From Viola odorata (taxonomy: Eukaryota > Streptophyta > Magnoliopsida > Malpighiales > Violaceae), in assembly GCA_963691705.1 (NCBI GenBank), contig OY829537.1, forward strand, positions 36,521,514 to 36,585,513: a stretch of 64,000 bases of DNA, read 5' to 3'. The position numbers were made by a program, and so were the translations under genes. Of this stretch, positions 10,224-20,886 are shown one piece after another. Each line of letters starts with the position of its first letter. Position 1 is the first letter of the stretch. The notes beneath the pieces were generated by a model. That model had not been told where the DNA came from. It saw only the letters and a program-made list of their open reading frames with translations, and ran no database searches.

Positions 10224-10884
10224 TGTATGTCTAGTAGTTTTTCACCATGATTTTTGTTTAATTTTGGATGCTTATATTCACAAATTCTTTAACAAACATG
10301 CCATAGGATTAAGGTTTCCTACAGGAAGGAATAATCAAATGAATCAGTTTATATAAAAAAAAATGCAGATATGACATGATTATTACTGCTTTTGCTTCAT
10401 TGTAGTTTTGACATATATGTCCATGCACCATTTGTAGTTTATTGTTTTCCTGGGACGGAAGTATTGGTTGAATTAGCTTAAGTTTAAGACTTGAAGGAGC
10501 ATACTATATGTGGTGCATTTTCCACTTTAAGGAATAATATGCATTTGTTGAGAACCATGACGACATAAGAATTGTCTTTGAACTGTTGCTCAATTTGAGT
10601 TTTGTTATAACTTGAATTTTTTGTTATATCTATATCGCACTCTCTTTAGTTCGTACCAATAATAATTTAAATTGTATGCATATTTATTTTAAAAAATGTG
10701 CAAACATAATAAATATTTGAGTACGATTAATTAAAAATTAAAAATGATAAAATTGAGATTTATTTAAAAAATTTGTAAATATAAATAAAATTATAATTTA
10801 TTAATTAAATCGGCAAAAATAAAATTTATTACAATTTATTCCAAAATTAATATATATAGTTTTACTTTAAAAAAATAAAATAAA
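10224..10884. other. AT-rich stretch, no feature seen
   Basis: Probably the 3' flank of the orphan exon, then A/T-rich sequence leading into the CACTA subterminal region. It may be CACTA internal DNA, but nothing diagnostic was seen. Confidence 0.35.
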
Positions 10885-11241
10885 AAGCAAGTTATCGACG
10901 GGACCAACCCGTCAATAAGTTGCATAACTCATATCGACGGGTTTCAGCCTGTTGAAAATTATCACACGTTATCGATATCCTACGTAAGTTATCGACGGGA
11001 ATTCCTATCGCAACTTTTCTCAATAATATGCGTCCCCAAAATGACTTTTCGCAACATTAGCGACGGGTATTTCTCGTCGATACGATATCGACAAGATTTT
11101 CCGTTGATAAGACAAGTTTACGACACCTTGCGTATCGACGGGTGCTCGTCAATAATTTCCCGTCGGTAATGCTAGTTACCGACGGATTCACACATTTGCG
11201 ACGGGTTTTACCCGTCGATATAAGACAGTTTTTTTGTAGTG
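10885..11241. mobile_element. CACTA (En/Spm) transposon terminus with subterminal repeats
   Basis: The segment ends in cagtttttttgtagtg at 11241; on the other strand this is CACTACAAAAAAACTG, the classic CACTA terminal inverted repeat. Internally there are many direct and inverted copies of the subterminal motif TATCGACGGG or its variants (about 10892, 10932, 10990, 11063, 11130, 11150, 11200). The matching second terminus was not found in the window to the left, so the element is truncated or degenerate. No TnpA or TnpD-like coding was seen. Confidence 0.8.
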
Positions 11242-11317
11242 ATCAAAAGGAGTTACCGACGGATTCACGCGTTTGCTATGGTTTTTTCCCATCGATATAA
11301 GACAGTTTTTTTTAGTG
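11242..11317. repeat. Second, partial copy of the CACTA terminus
   Basis: It repeats the last ~70 bp of the element (agttaccgacggattcacgc ... cgatataagacag) directly after the first end, with the spacer atcaaaagg. It ends in ttttagtg, having lost the G of GTAGTG. The bases atcaaaag follow both ends. Confidence 0.75.
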
Positions 11318-11459
11318 ATCAAAAGAAATTTTACTTCATGAATCTACAAAAGTAGTAGTCTCATGTGCCATGCTATGCTTAACATTCCCACCAGCTATCG
11401 TCATCACTTATACTTATGCTAAACCCTTTCCTTTTCACATCCTCCAGCTAGTACTTATC

Positions 11460-11870
11460 AATGCAAAATTAGGATTCCCTGCATGTTAGTTCATTTCATA
11501 CTGAGCTTCCATGACTAATTGTCAAGAATTTTCTAATTTCGTAAGCCTCTCTGATAAGTCACGACTATAGCAATAATAAAAACCTATACGATTGCATTCT
11601 TAAGTTCATTTCATATCGAGCCTCCATGATCGATCATATCTAAACTACCAAAATTCTTCTAATTTCTTGAACCTCGTCGATAGATCATGACTATCGTAAT
11701 AATGAAATTTTTGGATTTTATCCCTCTAAAACATTTCATAGCCTCCATAATCACAACCAAATTGTTTAAAGTTTTTCAAAATTTTTGGACCTCACTAATA
11801 AGTTATTGTTATCGCAACAATGGAAATCTAGGGTTTCATTACTATAAGTTCATTACATACCTCCCCTAAT
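11460..11870. repeat. Degenerate tandem repeat, ~120-bp unit, about 3.5 copies
   Basis: Copies begin near 11460, 11580, 11704 and 11823. Each carries in order a t(t/c)cattacat or ttcatttcata block, gcctccat(g/a)a, a tctaattt or caaaattttt block, cctc(g/a)(t/c) and 'ataagt(c/t)a(t/c)gactatcg(t/c)aa(t/c)aat'. The longest open frame (60 codons) is a by-product. Function is unknown. Confidence 0.65.
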
Positions 11871-12223
11871 ATCTTATGATTCTGATTGAGCGCTTATTTG
11901 ATATAAAATCATTATCTAATTCGTCATTCTTAAATAATGATACTACTAATTATTGGTGAATTTCCTTCCTTTTTACAGAAACAAGTTAGAAGAACCAAAC
12001 AAGAGGGAAAGGAATAAAAATACCAAGGAAAAGAGCCAAACGAAGATAGTGGCGAAGAAGAACTCAGAAGAAATGGAACTTGTCTCTCTCCTAGGCCTAG
12101 GAGAGATTTGAACATTAAAATGAACCTGTCTCTTCCTTAGGCCTAGGATGATTTTTCTACCGGACCTGGGCCGAAGTCCAAGAGGAAGCCAACGCATAAG
12201 CTTAGAAAAGATGCTAAGCGGGA

Positions 12224-12772
12224 CTACGACTCTACCTCATGAATAACCCTTTCAGCTTTAGGCGCCGATAGGAGCCTAGCGACTAAGGCCGGGCTTCTCG
12301 TAGGGCCTCGAAGGTAGGCGAGCTGGCTCGTATCATCCCATCCCCCTTCAGAGAGATTCATCCTCGAATCTATAGGGTCAATCCCGTGAGATGCTAAGTG
12401 GGCCAAAGCATGCTCCCGGCTAGTGGTCACAAACGGATCCCTCTTGAAGCTTCTCTCGGAAAAGATAGGCCAAGCTGGAGGCTTTTCTAGGGCATGGCAT
12501 GTGGGCTCGGTAAGGATCATGCTCGGCCGCGAAGCTAAGCAACTACTAGCCAAGGATGAAGGTGAGTCAACCCCAAAAACTACTCCAATACGGCCAAGAT
12601 GGGGAAAGGCGGTGACGTGGGCACTCCGAGTAACTAAAGGAGCAATGGGGAATGTCCGGGTGATGTGCGGGGCCTTGAAACCACTTGTGGGTGCCGAAGG
12701 TGGAAAAGAGGGGGTGAGGTCAACATGCCAAAGTCCGAGTAGGAACGGGTCCTCAAAACTATGTGTGGGCAC
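12224..12772 (-). pseudogene. Terminal ORF running through the PPT into the 3' LTR
   Basis: A 182-codon minus-strand frame ends inside the LTR. Its tail DSRMNLSEGGWDDT crosses the polypurine tract exactly as the pol C-terminus does in the CRM element at 27.6 kb. The rest (Pro/Ser/Phe-rich) does not resemble integrase or any family I know. It is in a different frame from the ORF upstream (12798-14063), so it may be the frameshifted end of the same protein. Confidence 0.4.
12235..12335 (-). repeat. Truncated 3' LTR of the non-autonomous CRM-related element
   Basis: 101 bp are nearly identical to 15701-15801 (ttaggcgccgataggagcct and neighbours). It ends ctcgtatca on the plus strand, so the LTR begins TGATACGAG on the minus strand. 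Homology stops at 12235. Confidence 0.75.
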
Positions 12773-12797
12773 TCTTGGAATGATGGAAAAATCACTC

Positions 12798-14063
12798 CTA
12801 ATGGACCAAAACTTGCTGCACCGTAAGGCAATAGGCGGCTATTTTATAGGAATCCGAGATAAACTCACAAGCCACACGTGTACCCTCCTTGCTCCCAAAC
12901 CTCATGTCATCCAAAGGAGCTCTCGAAACTACTAAGTCCGAAGTCCCAATAATCTTGATCCCCGAAGTCTCCAAACCCTCAACAGCACACAGAGTCGTTG
13001 ATGCCCTAAGATCCTCGTCCCTAATTACTTTCGGGCCAGCCCTTTCTTGTTTCGCCTTAACTAAGGCACATTGACCAAGAAGCTTAAGCTTTTGCACGTC
13101 CTTTCGAAACATCTCTCGTGAGTCCCGCAATACCTCACGTGCTCTCGTGTTTTCCTCCAATAAGTGCTCAGCTATAGCCGCTATTGAGTCCAATGAGGAT
13201 CTTATAGCAGCAATGTCTGCGTAGCTTAGTTGCTAAGATGGGAGCTCTTGAGGAAGTGGTTGCCTTGGAACAGAACTACGGCGTGATGATGGCGCCTCAG
13301 GAGGAGATGGGGCGTGGCGAGGAGGTGCACTAGCAACCGGCGACACATAGGGAACCTGATGGCTGCTACGGTCCGAGACATAGCTGGGGGTGCCACGGCT
13401 AGATGAGCCCTGAGGAGACCTACGGTCACGGCGAGGAGGCACACTAGCGGCTGGCGGAACAAAGGGACGATGAGGGGAACTCCTGATCGAGGCATAGGAA
13501 GAGGTGTCGAGCCTAGATGAGCCCGGCGGAGGCCTACGGTCATGGCACGATGATGACACATTGTGATGAGATGGGGCGCGGTGAGGAGGCGCACTAGAGG
13601 CCGGGGGCACATAGGGACTATGATGGATGCCACGACCCGAGGAGTCACGATCTTGGCTACCATGCCGAGATGATCCCTTATAATCAGGACCCCATGCTGT
13701 TTGTGTGAGCGGATCATAATAAGGACCGGCGCCATGGAGGGATGCGGTGCAAGGGGAATGCACATAAGATGGCCGAGAGGGCTCACGAACATATGTAGTG
13801 GGTCCGTGGCCACGACTAGGTGTGGGCAAGGAACCTAGGCCACGACTATGGTCGGAGGAGGCACTTCGGCCTTGGGGGGAAGGTGCGGCCTCGGTGTAGC
13901 AGTCATGGCTACGACCGTGCGGATAGGTCACACTGTCATCCCAATAATAGATAGACATAGAAAAGTGCCTACGGAAAAGAAAACAAACACAAGGAAATGG
14001 AGGCAACAAGACTAGCGACGCAAGAAGAGACTCAAGAAAAGAGAAGAAATTAGAAAGACTCAA
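12798..14063 (-). pseudogene. Pro/Ser/Arg-rich ORF with coiled-coil tail, non-autonomous element protein
   Basis: One minus-strand frame runs from 14063 to 12798, interrupted only by a TAG at 13233-13235 (ELPS-stop-QLSYADIAAIRSS). The first ~35 residues are hydrophobic (FFSFLESLLASLVLLPPFP). A start at MSIYYWDDSVTYPHGRSHD may be the true one. Then come ~230 residues rich in Pro, Ser, Arg and His with repeating 'PPxxSxPP(R/H)RxxS' and 'SSRxxPSYxSxRSS' phrases. After the stop is a charged helical segment (AEHLLEENTRAREVLRDSRE). No zinc knuckle or gag domain is visible. It occupies the gag position, so a structural or RNA-binding role is possible but is inference. I do not recognise the protein. 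Confidence 0.5.
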
Positions 14064-14686
14064 AGGAAAAGAGAAAAGAAACTAAAACCGAAGGTATGAA
14101 AATTTTCACTAAAAGCCAAAAGTTGTCGAGGTGGCACAAGTGATGAGGTGGCAAAATTAATGAGGTGGCAAGTGATGTGGCGATGACATGTCAAGTGAGG
14201 TGGCAAGTGTATGTGTGCATAAAATATCTTAAGAAAATTCTATGCATATTCTATTTGAAAGACATGGATGGAAATAGAGGTGATGTGGCCGGCTGTCTAC
14301 CAAGTATAGTGTGTGACAACTATACTAACAAACAAAACGGGACCACAAGGCTCACATGGCCTCCAAGACACTTGTCATGCAAGAATGAAGAACACATGAA
14401 CAAAACCAAGCACCACAATTCGATTTTAGGGGGGAAGATGAAGAAAAATGCTCTAGATGATAAATCAACACACAAACAATCAGATTTAATGTTTATGCAA
14501 AGATTGAATCACTAAAAGATAAAAATTTCAGCAAGAACTCAAAATTTTCAAATTCAACCAAAATGTAGCTGAAGCTAGAATAGAAGGTTTGAGCCGTGGA
14601 AATGAAAAATAAAGAAGTTCTAACCGTGGGAAGGTGAGGAAAACAAAGAAAACCAACCTAGGGGCAACTGGAGCTCCACTACCACT
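14064..14686 (-). other. Leader (5' UTR) and PBS-like site of the non-autonomous element
   Basis: Non-coding sequence between the 5' LTR and the ORF. The PBS-like sequence is at about 14668-14686 (minus strand agtggtagtggagctcc). The region 14105-14215 has short gaggtggcaa(g)tgatg repeats. Confidence 0.55.
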
Positions 14687-15228
14687 TGATGCGACCCAAG
14701 CGCCTCGATGGGGACCTAGGTGCGGGCTTGATGGAGCAATCGGATCTAGTCCCTTGCACAGATGGTTTCCTTGAAACAAGATGGATGGATGCGGGATATT
14801 TGATGGGTAAATGGGAGTTTAGATGCAACGGAATATAATGGAGGAAGCTTGAAGGTGTTTGATGGAAACAATAAACGAACTTAGCAAGAAGGATTACTAA
14901 GGGTCTTTCTTTGGATTGATGAGCTCGCTCAAGAACAAGCTTGAGTAACTTGATTACAAGAAAGGAAAGGATAAACAATGGCTTTTAGCTCTAGTAGCAT
15001 GTGGTGCCAAGAACACTAACAAGTTCCTTAGGCTAGGCCTAAGGGTTGGTCTAAAAGCCCTATGATGAAAATCATGAGCAAAATCAAAGACCAGTCTAAA
15101 ATGAACCTATTGTTCACTATTTATACTACTAGCTTATTACATGGGAAAAACTCCAAAATACCCTTAAAACATAGGGCCTTGGAAGCTCTTGGCTTGGCGG
15201 GCTTGGGCTGTGTGCGACAAGGGCTTGC

Positions 15229-15358
15229 CGCTCGTATCCGTCGAGGCCTTGACGCTCGTATCAGGCGAGGCCTTGACACTCGTATTAGTCGAGGCCTTGA
15301 CACTTGTATCAGTCGAGGCCTTGAAGCACCTATCCGTCGAGGCCTTGACGCTCATATC
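15229..15358. repeat. 24-bp minisatellite inside the LTR, about 5 copies
   Basis: The unit is close to cgtcgaggccttgacgctcg. On the plus strand it encodes an octapeptide repeat of type RIRRGLDA / RISRGLDT, an incidental open frame. Confidence 0.8.
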
Positions 15359-15409
15359 ATCTAGCAAGGTTGGGAACGGGCACACGGGCATAAGAATGGC
15401 GAGGCCTAG

Positions 15410-15645
15410 ATGGGGCACGGACCCGCAAGGGCAAGGCACGACTCGGGCCGTCGAGGGCAAGACACGGCTCGGGTCTTCGAGGGCAAGATGGAGCACGGAC
15501 CCGCGAGGGCAAGACACGACTCGGGCATTCGAGGGCAAGCTGGAGCATGGGCCCGCGAGGGTGAGACTTGGCTCGGGACGTCGAGGGCAAGACGTGGCTC
15601 GAGCCTTCAAGGGCAAGATGGGCGCGGACGTGCGAGGGTATGGGC
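15410..15645. repeat. GC-rich tandem repeat inside the LTR
   Basis: Repeats of gcacggacccgcgagggcaa and tcgagggcaaga phrases recur at about 33- and 66-bp spacing. The local GC content is far above that of the surroundings. Open frames on both strands result from it. Confidence 0.7.
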
Positions 15646-15801
15646 GCGAGCGAGCGATGGCAAGGGTGAAGGCTGAGGCATAGATGATGACTTTCTTGGG
15701 CCTCATGAATAACCCTCTCGGCTTTAGGCGCCGATAGGAGCCTAGCGACTAAGGCCGGGCTTCTCGTGGGGCCTCGAAGGTAGGCGAGCTGACTCGTATT
15801 A

Positions 15802-16922
15802 GTTCTTAATAGAGAGTCTCTTTAGGAAACTTGATTAGGAGGAGAGTAGGAAGCCTAAGTGAACCTAACTTCTATAACCTCCCTGTAAAATTTAGTTTTA
15901 AAACATCTTTGCATCGATGATCAACACATGAGAATTATGGCTTAGATTGAGTCTTTACTGGGAATCTTCCATCATCTAATTTCATTCATTTTTTATTTGT
16001 TTACTGTTCTTAATATAATCTGTTTTGTTAATTAGTCGTTACCAAAAATCCCCCACTTATATTGGTTACTACCATCGTCACAAATTGGTCATTATAAGAA
16101 ACTAAAATTAACCATAAATCCCTGCGGAACGATCCTCTTGTCACTTACTACAATATTATTTTACTCTAGTGTGATAAGTTGTACTACTTTTATTTTTTTT
16201 GACAGAATCGGCACCCATCAGATTCCAGCCCACTTTAATCAATCAATTAAAGTTTTCAGTTCTTGACTCTCTCCTCATCATCCTTCATCCAAGGTTGCAT
16301 TTCTCAGTCAAACAGGGCAGATCTTATGATTAGAAGGACAGATCATGACATTTCAAAACTCATCAAGCCAATCTACAGGTAATGTTCTGCTTCTTTTGGT
16401 TTGGTTTCAATTAATGGTTGATTTTAACTTGGTTTTCTCTATCAGAAGACAGAAAGAAAAAAGATTATGAATCATAAATATATGGCGTACACGGTTGGTT
16501 TTTTTTTCCTTTTTTTCCTAATATGTAGTATGAAGTAATATCTCATTTAAAGGTAAAATTAAAGTTATTTAAAAGGATGGAAATGAGGAAAAAAAATGGT
16601 AATTAATATCTCATTTTTTTGGGTTATGCCACGTTGTTGTTTATCTGGTGGAGAGATGAAAAAGTTTTCATGCCATTTTTTTAAATAAATTAATTTTCAC
16701 GTCAACTAAATCTAAGGTCAATTTTTGGAAGAGACAATTTTAAAAATAGGATGTGATCTGTTAAAATTGACAAATGTGAAGTTCTATTTGACTCAATTGC
16801 AAATGTGAGATGTTTTTTGAACATCTAATACGTGGGGTGCTTTTATTGTTTTTCCAACTAATTAAGCACTAATATATCGATTCATTAGCGATTTTCAAAA
16901 CAAGATTCTTGAGCTAATTCCT
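15802..16922. other. Intergenic stretch, no confident feature
   Basis: AT-rich. A segment near 16205-16380 resembles a 5' UTR and short first exon (ATG at 16327, possible donor at 16379), but no following exon was found. No repeat was recognised. Confidence 0.35.
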
Positions 16923-17351
16923 TCACTCGAAAGCCCATTGGTTGTCCTTACGAATCTTTTCCTCGTCCTCAGGAGTAAAAATTGTAAAATCACTAGTGAT
17001 GCCGAAAAACTGGTGCATTTCCTTAAGAATCTTGCCTTTAATCATGTCCGGTACTTTTTGATAACACAGATCCAGCAATGACTTGACGTCTAGATAGTTA
17101 GCGGCCATGATACGATGATACAAAGTCTTCTGGTCGGCATCGATGGACTTTGCATCCCAAGCTTTCAAAGCATCAGAATCCTTCTCCTAAACATGCTTCT
17201 TGCAGTACTCAATCACTTCCCCCAAGACTTTCCCTTCTACGTTCGACAACGGAATTGCGTTGTCCGTGCAGCCGTAGTCCACCAAGTGTTTGATGGTTTG
17301 CAATTGTAGAATCACCTCCTCCTCCACCTCGTAACTTTTCAGAGTGATCAT
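16923..17351 (-). pseudogene. SKP1-like (ASK-type) SCF subunit, single-exon pseudogene
   Basis: SKP1 links cullin to F-box proteins in SCF ubiquitin ligases. From the ATG at 17351 the minus strand reads [20 protein letters not shown], then [20 protein letters not shown] and KHV followed by TAG at 17187-17189 (codon 55). It continues in the same frame: ALKAWDAKSIDADQKTLYHR, IMAANYLDVKSLLDLCYQKV, PDMIKGKI and the end NQWAFE. BTB/POZ-like N-terminus and helical C-terminus are in SKP1 order. The 'SDGE(T/S)F' residues expected after TLKS are missing, and the whole frame (142 codons) is a little shorter than plant SKP1 (about 155-165). No intron. The in-frame stop makes it a probable pseudogene, unless translation starts downstream, which would lose the cullin-binding half. 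Confidence 0.9.
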
Positions 17352-17616
17352 CTTCTTCTAGGTTGGGGTAGATGCAGATAGGAAGATAATTTTATTACAT
17401 GAGGGATGATTGTTTGCATTCAGATAAGCAGAAATTAAGATTTAGGATATATAACATGAAAATTGAGAACATCCTATTTCAGATAAGTCTAGGATTTAGA
17501 TGTGAGGATCAAAAGCCTTTCTATATAAGATGATTCTCCTGTAGAAACTTTACTGGAATAAATGACATACACTAAAAGTATCAAGGTCAGAGGGACATAC
17601 ACTAAATGACACTGCA

Positions 17617-17851
17617 CAGTATTTTTCAGATCTCATCTCTTCATCAACGTCCCGATTTTGCAGTGTCCCCGCTTGGATCTCATTACTTCATCAACTTCCG
17701 AATTTTGCCGTGTCCCCGCTCGAATCTCATAATCTTCATCAACGTTCAAATTTTGCGGTGTCCCCGCTCGGATCTCATAATCTTCATCAACGTCCGAATT
17801 TTACGGTGTTCCCGCTCGGATCTCATCTCTTCATCAACGTCCAAATTTTAT
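17617..17851. repeat. 47-bp minisatellite array, left part (5 units)
   Basis: The unit runs approximately cggtgtccccgctcggatct, catctcttcatcaacgtccg, aattttg. Copies start near 17661, 17708, 17756 and 17803 with a partial one before. The array stops at the Tat LTR and resumes at 47204, so the Tat element split one array. Confidence 0.85.
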
Positions 17852-18107
17852 TGATAACTATAGAAGTGATCCTAGGGGTATGTTCATCCTTATACTCGAT
17901 AACAAGGCCGGAGTACTATAGCTGGGCCATGCCACTGCAGTTATCACCCCTCTTCTACCACGGAATCCTGGGATGGTCGACATCAGTAGTGGGGGTCTCA
18001 CTGTTATCTAGCCACACTAACGGCGTTATCCCATCCCGGACATCACAAGACGTTATCTGGAGGCCATATTCCTTACCTACCCCTCTCCGGTAAATCAAAT
18101 CTTATCA
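17852..18107 (+). repeat. Tat 5' LTR with a ~225-bp internal deletion
   Basis: It matches the 3' LTR from its start to 'acgttatctg' and again from 'gaggccatattcc' to the end. The part between (46926-47150 in the 3' LTR), including the TATA box, is missing. The sequence just after it (aagtggtactttcattgaga) is the probable primer-binding region; the tRNA was not identified. Confidence 0.9.
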
Positions 18108-18194
18108 AAGTGGTACTTTCATTGAGAGCCTTGGTTTTATTAAGTGAGCCGCCTTAATAGCCAAGCTCTATATTTTCTCGGAGATTTGAGGAAC

Positions 18195-20886
18195 ATGGCT
18201 ATTCCTACTGCAGCGCAGGGAACTCCTTCTACTCAACCAAATTTTCTCTTTGGGCCAACAATGGGAGTATCACCCTCCCAAATGGGCATTTGACCTTCTC
18301 AAATGGCAGGATCTAGCTTTTCCACTCCCCCTCCGATGGGATCCGTGGTGGACAACGCAAACAATCCTTTGGCGAACTCCCTGGTGGCTTTGCACACACA
18401 GTTGGAGCACCTAACCGCATTGGCTACTGGATCTACTCCGAATGCTTCGGGATCCAACATTCCCTCTCACGTTTTATTCACCCTGTCAATTGTCACTGAT
18501 CGACCATTTTTGCCCCCGCGACACGGCGACATCCCTGTAACCTTGCCTATAACGGTAACCCTCGTCAGCCTTACGCAACTCGCTCATAGGCCAGGGGAAC
18601 TTTCTGCGCCGCATACCCATGAGATTCCGGTATCATCTGGTGAACATTGGCATGGTGAAGATAGATTTAATTGGGACGCTAGACGAGATGAAATGGCCAG
18701 GGATATGTCCTCTAAGCGCAGTGAAAGGTCCAGTAGCAGAAGATATCGAACTCGCTCACCAAGGCGTCGTAGCCAGTCTCCCAGGCGATATCGCGCACCA
18801 GATCCTCGAAGGCAAGTGCATCATACAGAGGTCTCTCCTCCCCGTCATCCTCACAGGATCCCTGAGCATAAAACTGGCCACCCATTTAGCCAACATATTC
18901 GAAATCATAGAGTCAGCCGACATGTGAAACTCCCCGCGGAGTCTTATGACGGCACGAAGGATCCCATTTCCCACCTTAACAAGGTAAAGGATTTTGTGCA
19001 ATTCCAAACTCACAGCGATTTGGCCTTGTGCTAGATTTTTGTCATGACATTATCAGGGGTCGTACGTCTTTGGTTCGAGGGACTCCCAGCTGGATTCATC
19101 GATAACTTTTCACAATTAGAATCTAAGTTTCGGAGTCGATTTAGCACGGTTATCCCCATCAGGAAGTCTGCTGCAGCTTTATTTGATATACATAGGAAAC
19201 CTCAAGAATCTTTGAGGGATTTCCTTAGCCGTTTTGACATGAAAATATCGTTAACGCCAGACGTTACCGTTGATTTCGCGGTGAAAGCTTTGAAGCGAAA
19301 CTGCTATTATGGAAAGCTACGAGACACGTTGATGGTGGACCCTCTAACGACTCTAGACGCATTGAGACTGAAAGCTCATAATTATGCAAAAATGGAAGGA
19401 GAAGAGAGTAGAGGCAGAATTCAGAATGTGCCACAGAGCGCACCTCTGGCTCATACCGCTCATGCTAACGTGGCTCCTAACACTCGCCCTGTTTACGATT
19501 ACGCCCAACAGAAAGATCACATCCCTCGAGGTTCAACCCAGCAAAGAGGCAATTTTTCACGGGGAAAGCCTGGCAACTCTCCCACTCGGCGACAAGTGGA
19601 CCCACCCAAGGGCAGGGTTTACGATCCTAATCTTCCTTCCCTTATACTCCTGAGAGCAGAAATCTTGGCGATTGTCCAACAACGGAAACTGCCTATCCGT
19701 TATCCATCTCCTGGTGTAATCATGGGAGGAAGAGAAAATGCCTATTGTAAGTTCCATAAAGTTAAGGGACATGCCACTGACGTGTGTAGAGAGTTAAAGT
19801 TTGCGATAGAACGATTGGTAGAAGAAGACTATCTTGGAGAATTTGTCACTAAGACTAGAGAAGAAGCCAGGAAAAACCCTATAGATAGGGAGCAAGATGA
19901 CAAACAGACTTCCCTCCATGCAGCTGGGAACGACACCAACCCCACTGGGAGAGTCAGGGAAATGTTAACAATCCATGACGAGGACATTCCAATCATTAAT
20001 ATTATAGCTGGAGGTACGCCCTACCTCGATGAACTCACACCGCTAGCGCCTGCGACTGGAGACAAGAGAAAACGGGAAGACGCGTCAATGAAAGGCACCG
20101 AGATTAGCTCGCTGGACCGAATGGTGTTATCTTTCTCCGAAGAAGATGAAAAGGGTGTCGTGTTTCCGCACAATGACGCACTAGTCACACCCGTTATAGG
20201 CAATCATGGAGTCAGGAGAACTCTTGTCGATAACGGCAGTGCGGTAAACTTGTTTTCACTGGAAGCCTACAATCTCATGAAACGACCAGCAACTGAGTTG
20301 ACACCTTGCAAGAAGCCGATAATGGGGGTAGATGGCATCCCCATCCCCGTCATCAAAGTTACACAGTTGTCCATATACTTCAGGGAAGACACTTCGAAAA
20401 GACAAGAAAAACTGTTATTTCTGGTAGTGGATCTTACTTTGCCTTATAACGCCATTCTTGGGCATCCATTCCTTAACCGCTTTGGCACAACAATCTCCCA
20501 AAAACATTTGTGGTTGAAGTACCCCTCCTGGGATGGAGTGGTTTCAATTAGAGGTGATTAGAAATTAGCGACGGAGTGCTACTTACTTATGACGCAGGGA
20601 AGTTGTGACAGATACGTATGCGTAACGGTGGATACTTTTGAACAGAAGGATGAAAGGCGCATCCATCCGGTGGAAAAAATAACACCAGTAGCCATTAACG
20701 GAGTACTGGGAGCGAATTTCTTGCTTAGTGAAAAGCTAAACTTGAAGGAGAAGGAACGACTGACTCATTTATTGAATAAATGCCAAGCAGAATTTGCTTG
20801 GAAGCCCGCAGACATGCTAGGTATCGCACGAGAAGTCGTAGAGCATCGACTTAACGTTGATCCTGAGGCGAAACCCATTCAATAAA
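18195..20886 (+). pseudogene. Tat gag-protease region, interrupted by stops
   Basis: One frame from the ATG at 18195 (MAIPTAAQGTPSTQ) is open to 20885 except for TGA at 18288, TAG at 19032 and TAG at 20559, ending at TAA 20883. The gag core includes RLWFEGLPAGFIDNFSQLES and FRSRFSTVIPIRKSAAALFD. The finger CKFHKVKGHATDVC (about 19744-19785) is the Tat type. The N-terminal part has an Arg/Ser stretch (RSERSSSRRYRTRSPRRRSQ). Protease is recognised by LVDNGSAVNL (about 20222-20250), with Asp-Asn-Gly in place of Asp-Ser/Thr-Gly, and by YNAILGHPFLNRF. The stops are all one transition away from Gln or Arg codons. Confidence 0.88.

Larger units (their letters stand above)
12235..15801 (-). mobile_element. 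Non-autonomous CRM-related LTR retroelement
   Basis: The last 101 bp of a 3' LTR (12235-12335) match 15701-15801 at the outer end of a 5' LTR (14687-15801). On the minus strand the 5' LTR ends TCGCATCA and is followed by agtggtagtggagctcc, the same PBS-like sequence found next to the CRM LTR at 33884. A polypurine tract (tctctgaagggggatggga) precedes the 3' LTR. Translated, that junction reads DSRMNLSEGGWDDT, matching DSRTNPFKEGGDDT at the same point of the CRM element. No protease, RT, RNase H or integrase is present. The 3' LTR is truncated on its far side. Confidence 0.75.
14687..15801 (-). repeat. 5' LTR of the non-autonomous CRM-related element
   Basis: About 1.1 kb. On the plus strand it begins tgatgcgaccc and ends gactcgtatta (expected ...tatca; the terminal TG has become TA). 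A TATA-like site for the minus strand lies near 15116-15126 (plus ctatttatac). The outer half contains two minisatellites, annotated separately. Confidence 0.65.

Noticed and set aside
15062..15706. Several overlapping open frames on both strands, 80-180 codons
   Set aside because: They arise from GC-rich LTR minisatellites and do not extend beyond them.
16327..16380. Short first coding exon (ATG, 18 codons, then a gtaatg donor) preceded by UTR-like sequence
   Set aside because: No following exon or protein family was recognised, and a chance ORF of this size is common.
17606..18093. Plus-strand frames with repeated 'SPLGSH' phrases
   Set aside because: They come from the 47-bp minisatellite and the LTR start; likewise at 46986-47631.
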